A stretch of 12,813 nt of DNA from Pararhizobium sp. YC-54 (lineage in GTDB: Bacteria; Pseudomonadota; Alphaproteobacteria; Rhizobiales; Rhizobiaceae). How positions within the stretch are numbered: position 1 is the first letter of the stretch; every line of letters begins with the position of its first letter. Of the stretch, positions 6,062-12,423 are shown piece after piece. The translations under genes were made by a program, and so were the position numbers. The stretch spans positions 1 to 12,813 of the forward strand of contig NZ_JAOYTH010000035.1 in the NCBI RefSeq assembly GCF_025847205.1, given 5' to 3'. Under the pieces are notes generated by a model. It was not told where the DNA came from, ran no database searches, and saw only the letters and a list, made by a program, of their open reading frames with translations.

Positions 6062-7336
6062 ATGCCAGTTGAAAAAGTAGACACGCTTGTCGTTGGCGCT
6101 GGCCAAGCCGGGGTAGCTCTCAGCGAACATCTGAGCAAGGGCGGCGTGCCTCATCTTGTGCTCGAGCGTCATCGCATTGCCGAACGCTGGCGCTCCGAAA
6201 GATGGGATAGTCTGGTTGCCAACGGTCCGGCCTGGCATGATCGTTTCCCGGGTCTGGAGTTCTCCGGCGCCGATCCCGATGCCTTTGTTCCCAAGGAGCA
6301 GGTTGCGGACTATTTCGTTGCCTATGCGGAAAAGTTCGAAGCCCCTATCCGCTGCGGCGTGGAGGTAAAGGAAGTGCGAAGGAATGCCGGACGCCCCGGC
6401 TTCCGCGTTGAAACCTCGGACGGCGTGATCGAGGCCAACAACGTCGTTGCTGCCACTGGACCTTTCCAGCGTCCCGTCACTCCTGCCGTCGTTCCTGAAA
6501 ATGCGGGGGTCATGCAGATCCATTCGAACGTTTACCGCAATCCCGGTCAGCTGCCCGAAGGTGCGGTCCTTGTGGTTGGCGCGGGGTCTTCGGGGGTGCA
6601 GATCGCGGACGAGCTCCTGCGGGCGGGCAAGCGCGTCTACCTGTCGGTCGGAGCGCATGATCGTCCTCCCAGGGCCTATCGTGGCCGCGACTTCTGCTGG
6701 TGGCTGGGGGTTCTCGGCAAGTGGGATGCGGAAACGCCCGGGCCCGGCACAGAGCATGTCACGATCGCCGTGAGCGGCGCTCGTGGCGGCGAGACGATCG
6801 ACTTCCGTCGCCTCGCGGCGCGGGGGATGACGCTCGTCGGTCTGACGCAATCCTACGTGAACGGCACACTAACCTTTGCCCCGGACCTTGCGGACAATAT
6901 TGCGCGCGGAGATGCCAACTACCTGGCGCTGCTGGACGAGGCCGACGCTTACGTGGTGCGCAATGGCCTCGACCTTCCGGACGAACCAGAGGCCCGCGAA
7001 ATTATGTCGGATCCGCCGTGCCTGGCCAATCCCATTCTTGAACTGAATCTGGCGGGGGCCGGGATCACCTCGATCATCTGGGCGACGGGCTATGCCGTCG
7101 ACTATAGCTGGTTGAAGATTGACGCCTTTGACGAGAAGGGCAGGCCGAAGCATCAGCGCGGCGTATCGGTCGAGCCCGGAATCTACTTCCTGGGATTGCC
7201 ATGGCAATCGCGCCGGGGGTCGAGCTTTATCTGGGGCGTCTGGCACGACGCCAAGCATTTGGCCGACCGAATTTCCACCCAGCACAAGTATCTCGCGTAC
7301 CACGCCTCCGCCAAGCGCGAGACCGAAAACGCATAA
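6062..7336 (+). CDS. FAD/NAD(P)H-dependent flavin monooxygenase (CzcO/FMO-like)
   Basis: This 424-residue protein has two dinucleotide-binding motifs: GAGQAG (12-17) for FAD near the N-terminus and GAGSSG (173-178) for NAD(P)H. Between them lies MQIHSNVYRNP with His154 and Tyr158, which is the FMO/Baeyer-Villiger fingerprint with its leading Phe and Gly lost, a form common in the group annotated as flavoproteins involved in K+ transport. ATGPFQRP and, near the end, IIWATGYAVDYSWL are also typical of class B flavin monooxygenases. Start: AGGAGG at 6051-6056 is 5 nt from the ATG. It leads an operon with Rid, DUF1028 and aldehyde dehydrogenase genes, so N- or C-oxygenation of an amine or its carbonyl product is likely. 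Substrate unknown; no membrane segment or signal peptide seen. Confidence 0.85.
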   Translation: MPVEKVDTLVVGAGQAGVALSEHLSKGGVPHLVLERHRIAERWRSERWDSLVANGPAWHDRFPGLEFSGADPDAFVPKEQVADYFVAYAEKFEAPIRCGVEVKEVRRNAGRPGFRVETSDGVIEANNVVAATGPFQRPVTPAVVPENAGVMQIHSNVYRNPGQLPEGAVLVVGAGSSGVQIADELLRAGKRVYLSVGAHDRPPRAYRGRDFCWWLGVLGKWDAETPGPGTEHVTIAVSGARGGETIDFRRLAARGMTLVGLTQSYVNGTLTFAPDLADNIARGDANYLALLDEADAYVVRNGLDLPDEPEAREIMSDPPCLANPILELNLAGAGITSIIWATGYAVDYSWLKIDAFDEKGRPKHQRGVSVEPGIYFLGLPWQSRRGSSFIWGVWHDAKHLADRISTQHKYLAYHASAKRETENA

Positions 7337-7386
7337 CCGGGGCCTCGGCTTACCGGCTCCTCAATCTACCGAATAGGAATCCATCG

Positions 7387-7800
7387 ATGGAACACCGCAG
7401 GCATCGCACGTTCAATACCAAGATCACCTATCCCGAACAGAACCTCGACAACGATCTCTGCCAGGCCGTCGTGGCGCGCGGCACGACGATCTTCCTGCGC
7501 GGGCAATGCCCGCAGGATCTCGATACGGCCAAGAACATCGACAGCCATGATCCGGTCGAGCAGACGCACAAGGTGATGCAAAACATCCGCCAGCTCCTTG
7601 AAGAGTGCGGCGGCAAGATGGAACATCTTGTGAAGGTCGTGGTCTATATCACCGATGTCCGTCATCGCGAGGCGGTCTATCGCACCATGGGTGAGTACAT
7701 CAAGGGCGTCTACCCGGTATCGACCGGCCTCGTCGTCCAAGCTCTCGCCCGGCCGGATTGGCTTGTCGAAATCGACGGCACGGCCGTCATTCCGGACTAG
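7387..7800 (+). CDS. Rid family protein (YjgF/YER057c/UK114), probably non-deaminase subgroup
   Basis: The start is taken as ATG 7387, preceded by AGGA about 8-10 nt upstream; the frame is open further upstream, but only inside the monooxygenase gene. The product has 137 residues, the normal size of the family. Typical blocks are IFLRGQCPQD, VKVVVYITDV and LVEIDGTAVI. By hand alignment to E. coli RidA, Glu120 is kept (Glu128) but catalytic Arg105, in the PARS motif, falls on Ser112 (PVSTG). Rid proteins without this Arg (subgroups Rid4-7) are known not to hydrolyse enamines/imines as RidA does. It therefore belongs to a less understood subgroup, perhaps binding or converting a pathway intermediate. 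It sits 50 bp after the monooxygenase and 10 bp before the DUF1028 gene. Confidence 0.82.
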   Translation: MEHRRHRTFNTKITYPEQNLDNDLCQAVVARGTTIFLRGQCPQDLDTAKNIDSHDPVEQTHKVMQNIRQLLEECGGKMEHLVKVVVYITDVRHREAVYRTMGEYIKGVYPVSTGLVVQALARPDWLVEIDGTAVIPD

Positions 7801-7810
7801 GGGCGCCGCC

Positions 7811-8485
7811 ATGACGTTTTCCATCGTTGCCCGGTGCAATCAAACCGGCATGTTCGGCGTTGCCGTTTCGTCGTCGTCACCGGCGGTCGCGGCGCGGTGC
7901 GCCCATGTCCAGGCAGGCGCCGGGGCCGTGGCCAGCCAGAACATCACCGATCCGACGTTGGGAACGCAGGTCCTGCGGCGATTGCAGGCGGGTGATTCCG
8001 CCGACGAGGCATTGGCTTTCCTCGTGTCCCGCAACGACTACATGGATTATCGCCAGGTTTTGGTCGTCGATGGGCGGGGTGCGAGCGCGGCGCATTCCGG
8101 CCCGAACGCGCTGGGCGTTTGGGCGCATGCCACGGGTGAAAACGTGGCGTGCGGCGGAAACCTGCTGGCAAATTCCGAGGTCCCCTCCGTTATGGTCGAG
8201 GCGTTTCTGGCTTCGGAAGGCCATTTGGGCGATCGCCTGCTTGTGGCGATGCGCGCCGCGATCGCCGCTGGCGGCGAAGCGGGTCCTGTTCATTCCGCCG
8301 GCATGAAGCTTGTGCGTGAGATGGAATGGCCTGTCGCGGATCTGCGCTGCGACTGGACCGAGAACTGCCCCGTGGAAGAGCTTGGCGCGCTTTGGGACAT
8401 CTACAAGCCGCAACTGGACGCCTACGTTCAGCGCGCCATCAACCCTTCGATCGCGCCGAGCTACGGCGTTCCGGGCGACGAATAG
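7811..8485 (+). CDS. DUF1028 family protein (Ntn-hydrolase-like fold)
   Basis: The start is set at ATG 7811, because the family begins exactly with TFSIVAR; an upstream extension of the frame lies within the Rid gene. The 224-residue product shows the family pattern in order: TFSIVARCNQTGMFGVAVSS (2-21), AVAARCAHVQAGAGAVASQN, DPTLGTQVLRRLQAGDSADEAL, RQVLVVDGRGASAAHSG, CGGNLLA and a C-terminal helical part. DUF1028 proteins are thought to share the N-terminal-nucleophile hydrolase fold, in which Met removal would expose Thr2. No reaction is established to my knowledge. It follows the Rid gene by 10 bp and precedes the dehydrogenase by 21 bp, so it is surely part of the operon. Amide hydrolysis of an intermediate is a guess from the fold. 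Confidence 0.83.
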   Translation: MTFSIVARCNQTGMFGVAVSSSSPAVAARCAHVQAGAGAVASQNITDPTLGTQVLRRLQAGDSADEALAFLVSRNDYMDYRQVLVVDGRGASAAHSGPNALGVWAHATGENVACGGNLLANSEVPSVMVEAFLASEGHLGDRLLVAMRAAIAAGGEAGPVHSAGMKLVREMEWPVADLRCDWTENCPVEELGALWDIYKPQLDAYVQRAINPSIAPSYGVPGDE

Positions 8486-8496
8486 CTGATTTATTT

Positions 8497-8502
8497 GGAG
8501 GA
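8497..8502 (+). promoter_or_regulatory. Ribosome binding site deciding the aldehyde dehydrogenase start
   Basis: GGAGGA lies 4 nt before ATG 8507. An in-frame TTG at 8495 overlaps this site and would lengthen the protein by only four residues; it has no ribosome site of its own. The ATG is therefore preferred. Confidence 0.6.
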
Positions 8503-8506
8503 TTTG

Positions 8507-9997
8507 ATGACCGTACTGAGCCATCAGGATTGGATTAACCGGGCCGCGACGATACGCTTCCGGGACAAGGCGTTCATAGACGGCAAGTTCGTGCCGGCGC
8601 GCTCGGGACGGGTCTTCAACAGCGTCAATCCGGCGACGGGGGAAACGTTGGCTGAGGTGGCGTCCTGTGGACTGGAGGACGTCGATATCGCCGTGGCGGC
8701 TGCGCGTCGCTCTTTCGCGGCGGGAGTGTGGTCACGCAAGAGCCCGTCTCACCGCAAGGACGTGTTGCTACGTCTCGCCGCCTTGCTGCGGGAAAATCAA
8801 GAGGAGCTCGCGCTTCTCGAATCGCTTGACATGGGCAAGCTGGTGAACGACGCCATGACGGTCGATGTCCCGGGATCGGCCGCGATCTTCCAATGGTATG
8901 CCGAAGCGATCGACAAGATCTACGATGAGATTGCCCCGGCCGGGGAAGGCAATCTCGTTCTGGTCCGACGCGAGCCGCTGGGTGTCATCGGCGCCGTCGT
9001 GCCGTGGAATTTTCCGCTGGACATGGCGACATGGAAATGCGCCCCGGCGCTGGCCGCCGGCAACTCGGTCGTGCTCAAGCCCGCCGAGCAATCGCCGCTC
9101 TCGGCCCTGCGACTGGCGGAACTCGCCGTGGAAGCGGGTGTTCCAGCGGGCGTTCTGAATGTTGTACCAGGTCTCGGTGAAACCGCGGGGCAGGCGCTCG
9201 GACGCCATCCGGATATCGACAGTCTGGTGTTCACCGGTTCCACTGCGATCGGCAAGCTGTTCATGCAATATGCCGGTCAATCCAACATGAAACAGGTTTG
9301 GCTGGAAACCGGCGGCAAGAGCCCCAACCTGGTCTTCGACGACTGCGCCGATCTCGATGCGGCGGCCGACATGGCGGCCTTCGGGATTTTCTTCAATCAG
9401 GGCGAAGTCTGCTCCGCCAATTCGCGCCTGCTGGTCCATCGGCGGATCAAGGACGCGCTGGTTGAAAAGCTCGTCGCGCGGGCCGCGGCGACGCAGCCCG
9501 GCGATCCGCTTGACCCGGCCTCGAAAATGGGCGCGCTGGTCGACGCACAACATGCCGCGAATGTCATGCGCTTCGTCGACGCGGCAAAGAAGACTGCGAG
9601 GCTCGCAGCGGGTGGCGAACAGGTGACGGTCAACGGGCGCGGCAGTTTCGTGACGCCGACGATCTTCGATGACGTCCGGCACGATGATTTGATCGCCCGT
9701 GAGGAAATCTTCGGCCCGGTACTCGCCGTCATCCCCTTCGATGACGAGGAAGAAGCTATTCGGATTGCCAATGATAGTCCCTACGGCCTGGCCGCGTCTC
9801 TCTGGACCAACGATCTGTCCCGCGCACATCGCGTTTCCGATCGGTTGAAAGCTGGTACCGTTTCCGTCAACACGGTCGACGCGCTCAGCCCGATGACGCC
9901 TTTCGGCGGCATCAAGCAGTCGGGTTTCGGCCGGGATTTGTCGCTTCATTCCTTTGACAAATATACGGCATTGAAAACGACATGGATCAAATACTAG
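8507..9997 (+). CDS. NAD(P)-dependent aldehyde dehydrogenase, PuuC-like (aminoaldehyde type)
   Basis: This 496-residue cytoplasmic enzyme oxidises an aldehyde to the acid. The catalytic set is complete: Asn168 in PWNFPL, Glu267 in WLETGGKSPN and nucleophile Cys302 in NQGEVCSANSR. The cofactor-loop motif FTGSTAIGK is also present. The closest family I recall is E. coli PuuC (gamma-glutamyl-gamma-aminobutyraldehyde dehydrogenase). Shared features include the opening with a tryptophan-containing helix before the dehydrogenase core, AIDKIYDEIAP, SNMKQVWLETGGKSPN and the end GRDLSLHSFDKYTALKTTWI. This points to an amine-derived aldehyde. No gamma-glutamylation (PuuA) or PuuD gene is in view, so the natural aldehyde is probably not glutamylated. 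It is the fourth gene of the monooxygenase operon; the regulator starts 47 bp downstream. Confidence 0.9.
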   Translation: MTVLSHQDWINRAATIRFRDKAFIDGKFVPARSGRVFNSVNPATGETLAEVASCGLEDVDIAVAAARRSFAAGVWSRKSPSHRKDVLLRLAALLRENQEELALLESLDMGKLVNDAMTVDVPGSAAIFQWYAEAIDKIYDEIAPAGEGNLVLVRREPLGVIGAVVPWNFPLDMATWKCAPALAAGNSVVLKPAEQSPLSALRLAELAVEAGVPAGVLNVVPGLGETAGQALGRHPDIDSLVFTGSTAIGKLFMQYAGQSNMKQVWLETGGKSPNLVFDDCADLDAAADMAAFGIFFNQGEVCSANSRLLVHRRIKDALVEKLVARAAATQPGDPLDPASKMGALVDAQHAANVMRFVDAAKKTARLAAGGEQVTVNGRGSFVTPTIFDDVRHDDLIAREEIFGPVLAVIPFDDEEEAIRIANDSPYGLAASLWTNDLSRAHRVSDRLKAGTVSVNTVDALSPMTPFGGIKQSGFGRDLSLHSFDKYTALKTTWIKY

Positions 9998-10044
9998 GGT
10001 ATGCCGACTTGCACCGGTAACCCGAAACGAAGCACTGTCTGACC

Positions 10045-10965
10045 ATGCCCCTACGCTTTACATTGCGGCAGCTGGAATATTTCGTCGCCGTCGGCGAGGC
10101 TGGCAGTATTGCAAAAGCCTCCGAGCAGGTGAATGTTTCGCCGCCATCGATTTCCGCCTCCATCGCGCAGCTGGAGGCGGAGTTCGGCATTGAACTCTTT
10201 GTCCGCAAGCATTCCCACGGCTTGTCGCTCACCGCAGGCGGACGCGTGTTTCTCAAGGAAGCGCAGCGGCTGCTCAGTGACGCGGACGCTTTGCACGACG
10301 TCGCGGGAGACATCTCGGACAAGGTTCGCGGCCCCCTTTCCATCGGCTGCCTGACCACCTTCGCCCAGCTCGTTCTTCCTTCCTTGCGGCGCAGCTTCGA
10401 GAACCAACATCCGGACGTGCGCATAAGGCAGTTCGAACGTAACCAGGGCCAGTTGCTGGAGATGCTGCTGCGCGGCGAGATCGACGCGGCGCTGACCTAC
10501 GACCTTGAGGTATCCCAGGACATCGCTTTCGAGCCGCTCATGCAGCTGCCGGCTTATGTGATGCTGCCGGAAGGCCATCGATTGGGCGGGCGCGATGTCG
10601 TGATGCCGGAGGAGCTCTGCGAGGAGCCGATGATCCTCCTCGATTTGCCGCACAGCCGGGAGTATTTCCTTTCAGCTTTCCGCGATAAAGGCCTGCGCCC
10701 GAATATCGCGGAGCGAACCAGCGACATCGCGATGATGCGGTCCATGGTGGCGAATGGTTTCGGCTATGGCGTAGCCAATATGCGGCCGTTGAACACGCTT
10801 TCGCCGGACGGCAAGCCGCTCGTTTTCATACCAATGGGAGGCGATCTGCGCCCGTTGATCATGGGCGTCGCATTGCCCAATGCCGAGCACAGAACGCAAG
10901 CCATGGATGCTTTCGTAAAGCATTGCCGAAACTTCGTCGGCGAACAGGGCGTCATTCGGAAATAG
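10045..10965 (+). CDS. LysR-family transcriptional regulator
   Basis: This 306-residue protein has the LysR layout: N-terminal winged helix-turn-helix (about 5-64; helix-turn-helix near 19-41, AGSIAKASEQVNVSPPSISA), a linker helix, and a periplasmic-binding-protein-like effector domain from about residue 92 (GPLSIGCLTTFAQLVLP) to the end. It is codirectional with the operon, 47 bp after the dehydrogenase stop and without a strong ribosome site, so it may be expressed at low level by readthrough. The usual LysR arrangement is divergent from the target; here the candidate targets are the monooxygenase operon upstream and the deacylase/TMADH intergenic region downstream. The effector is probably a pathway amine or acid, not determinable here. 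Confidence 0.9.
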   Translation: MPLRFTLRQLEYFVAVGEAGSIAKASEQVNVSPPSISASIAQLEAEFGIELFVRKHSHGLSLTAGGRVFLKEAQRLLSDADALHDVAGDISDKVRGPLSIGCLTTFAQLVLPSLRRSFENQHPDVRIRQFERNQGQLLEMLLRGEIDAALTYDLEVSQDIAFEPLMQLPAYVMLPEGHRLGGRDVVMPEELCEEPMILLDLPHSREYFLSAFRDKGLRPNIAERTSDIAMMRSMVANGFGYGVANMRPLNTLSPDGKPLVFIPMGGDLRPLIMGVALPNAEHRTQAMDAFVKHCRNFVGEQGVIRK

Positions 10966-10981
10966 GTCGGCAAAGCCGACC
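10965..10981. terminator. Small hairpin between convergent regulator and deacylase genes
   Basis: GGTCGGC (10965-10971) pairs perfectly with GCCGACC (10975-10981) over 7 bp around the loop AAA. It begins on the last base of the LysR stop and ends 8 bp before the end of the convergent gene. It could stop transcripts from both sides, though neither strand shows a T-run. Confidence 0.4.
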
Positions 10982-10989
10982 GTACGCCG

Positions 10990-12174
10990 TCACTCCCCGG
11001 CCAACCCCCTGGGATCGCAAAGGCGCGCAAGAAGCGCGTCGAGCATCTGATCGCAGCGCCGCAACTGTTCGAGTGAAACGAATTCGTCGGGCTTGTGGCC
11101 TTGCGCCATGAAACCCGGACCGCAAATCACCGTCGGGATGGAGAGGCGCTGGTTGAACAGCCCGCCTTCGGTTCCAAACGCAACCTTGATTGTGCTGTTT
11201 GCGCCGGTCAGCGATTTGACAAAGGCGACGGCGCTCGATGTGAGCGGTACGTCCAATCCCGGATAGGCATTGGTGACATCGATTTCCATGGCCGCTTCCG
11301 GCGCGTTCTCGCGGGCGTTCTTCGCAATCTTTCCGGCGGCGGCGCGCAGACGGTTCAGGATCATCTCCGGATCGTCGGCGGCGACATTGCGAATCTCGAA
11401 GTCGAGCGTGCAGAGATTGGGCACGATATTGAGAGCAACGCCGGCGTTCATCTTGCCCACGTGCACTGTCGTGTAGGGAATATCGTAGTCATCGTCGCGG
11501 GCGCCGTGGTGTGCGAGCCTGTCCTGCTCCGCGCGCAATTCGCCGACGAAATCGACCCCCATATGGATGGCATTGACTGCGAGCGGCGCCAGCGCCGAAT
11601 GCCCTTCGCGGCCGGTGCAGGTGCAGCGCGCAGCCATCTTGCCTTTGTGTCCGGTCGCAACCGCCATCCCCGTCGGCTCGCCGACAATACAGAGATGCGG
11701 CCGGATGCGGGCCATTTCCAGTACGTCGATCAAGCTGCGCACCCCCATACAGCCGATTTCCTCGTCATAGGAAAGAGCAAGGTGAAGCGGCGTCCGCAGA
11801 TCCATGCTGGTCGCCCGCAGCGCGGCGGAGAGGGCGCAGGCGATGAACCCCTTCATGTCCGCGGTCCCGCGGCCATAGAGGCGGCCCTCGTCTTCCGTCA
11901 ACGCAAAAGGAGGTACGGTCCAGTTCTGGCCATCGACCGGTACGACATCCGTATGCCCGGACAACATCACACCCGGCCTATCGGTCGGGCCGATCGTGGC
12001 GAAGAGATTGGCTTTCTGTTTGTCCTTGTCGTGGACAAGCTCGCAGGCAACGCCCCGATCCCGCAGGAGTTCGGCGACGAAATCGATCAGGGCGAGATTG
12101 GATACCTGGCTGACCGTCGGAAACTCAATCAGCCGCTCAAGGATTTCGACACTGTCCACGTTCGCGCCCCGCAT
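10990..12174 (-). CDS. M20 family deacylase, acetylornithine deacetylase (ArgE)-like
   Basis: With ATG 12174 as start the protein has 394 residues, normal for ArgE-type enzymes. Metal and catalytic residues are intact: His74 and Asp76 in SGHTDVVP, bridging Asp106 in GRGTADMKGF, Glu138-Glu139 in SYDEEIG, Glu166 in VGEPTG and His360 in MAQGHKPDEF. The region around 205-310 is the dimerisation lid. Such enzymes use two zinc ions to hydrolyse the N-acetyl or N-acyl group of ornithine and other amino acids. A GTG at 12243 would add 23 residues of Arg/Lys-rich sequence without homology to what I recall, so it is not preferred; a GTG at 12159 is another option. The location in an amine locus, convergent with the regulator, suggests deacylation of a catabolic intermediate rather than arginine synthesis (inference). 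Confidence 0.87.
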   Translation of the reverse strand: MRGANVDSVEILERLIEFPTVSQVSNLALIDFVAELLRDRGVACELVHDKDKQKANLFATIGPTDRPGVMLSGHTDVVPVDGQNWTVPPFALTEDEGRLYGRGTADMKGFIACALSAALRATSMDLRTPLHLALSYDEEIGCMGVRSLIDVLEMARIRPHLCIVGEPTGMAVATGHKGKMAARCTCTGREGHSALAPLAVNAIHMGVDFVGELRAEQDRLAHHGARDDDYDIPYTTVHVGKMNAGVALNIVPNLCTLDFEIRNVAADDPEMILNRLRAAAGKIAKNARENAPEAAMEIDVTNAYPGLDVPLTSSAVAFVKSLTGANSTIKVAFGTEGGLFNQRLSIPTVICGPGFMAQGHKPDEFVSLEQLRRCDQMLDALLARLCDPRGLAGE

Positions 12175-12277
12175 TTTTCGCGTTTTCGTTAACGGTGTAC
12201 CTAGCACGCGCCCAGCCCCGGGGTTCAGTCGAATTTCCTTCACTCCCGCTTCAGCGAAAACTAACTGACGCCTGCAA

Positions 12278-12292
12278 TTAGGTCTGTCCTAA
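12278..12292. promoter_or_regulatory. Candidate LysR-type operator TTAG-N7-CTAA (second copy)
   Basis: TTAGGTCTGTCCTAA has perfect 5-bp arms (TTAGG/CCTAA) around TCTGT and satisfies T-N11-A at positions 2 and 14. It lies 104 bp from the deacylase ATG and 132 bp from the TMADH-like TTG, a position suited to control of both genes. It shares TTAG, TCTGTCC and CTAA with the reverse strand of 5936-5950. Confidence 0.4.
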
Positions 12293-12410
12293 GTCGTGAG
12301 AAAGAAAACTGTTGTTTTCCGCGCGGCCCCTCATCTTCACAGTGTCATGCACCGACGGGCGCATCGTGCCCGCTTTCGCATCACGTTGTGGTGGTTCAAG
12401 ACTACGACGA

Positions 12411-12417
12411 GAAAGGG
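12411..12417 (+). promoter_or_regulatory. Ribosome binding site supporting a TTG start
   Basis: GAAAGGG lies 6 nt before TTG 12424. The only other start codons close upstream in frame are GTG 12388 and 12391, which lack a ribosome site, and homology begins right after the TTG. Confidence 0.5.
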
Positions 12418-12423
12418 CATAAA

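Larger units (their letters stand above)
12175..12423. promoter_or_regulatory. Divergent promoter region between deacylase and second TMADH-like gene
   Basis: These 249 bp lie between the two start codons and must carry promoters in both directions. The TTAG-N7-CTAA dyad sits near the middle (12278-12292). No strong -35/-10 pair was found by eye on either strand, which would fit activator-dependent promoters. If the deacylase starts at GTG 12243 the region shrinks to 180 bp. Confidence 0.45.

Noticed and set aside
5936..6850. Minus-strand open frame (304 codons) opposite the monooxygenase and the intergenic region
   Set aside because: The plus strand has two dinucleotide-binding motifs and AGGAGG at the start; the antisense frame has no motif and would cover the regulatory region.
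7201..7386. Upstream extension of the Rid reading frame
   Set aside because: It lies inside the monooxygenase gene in another frame, and the extra residues have no Rid homology. ATG 7387 with AGGA upstream gives the normal family length.
7655..7810. Upstream extension of the DUF1028 reading frame
   Set aside because: It overlaps the Rid gene, and the family starts at TFSIVAR directly after ATG 7811.
11095..12192. Plus-strand open frame (365 codons) opposite the ArgE-like gene
   Set aside because: The minus-strand product carries every M20 metal ligand; the plus-strand frame is an Arg/Gly/Ala-rich shadow.
12388..12423. GTG starts upstream of the second TMADH-like gene
   Set aside because: No ribosome site precedes them, and the family homology begins at residue 2 after TTG 12424, with Cys30 in exact register.
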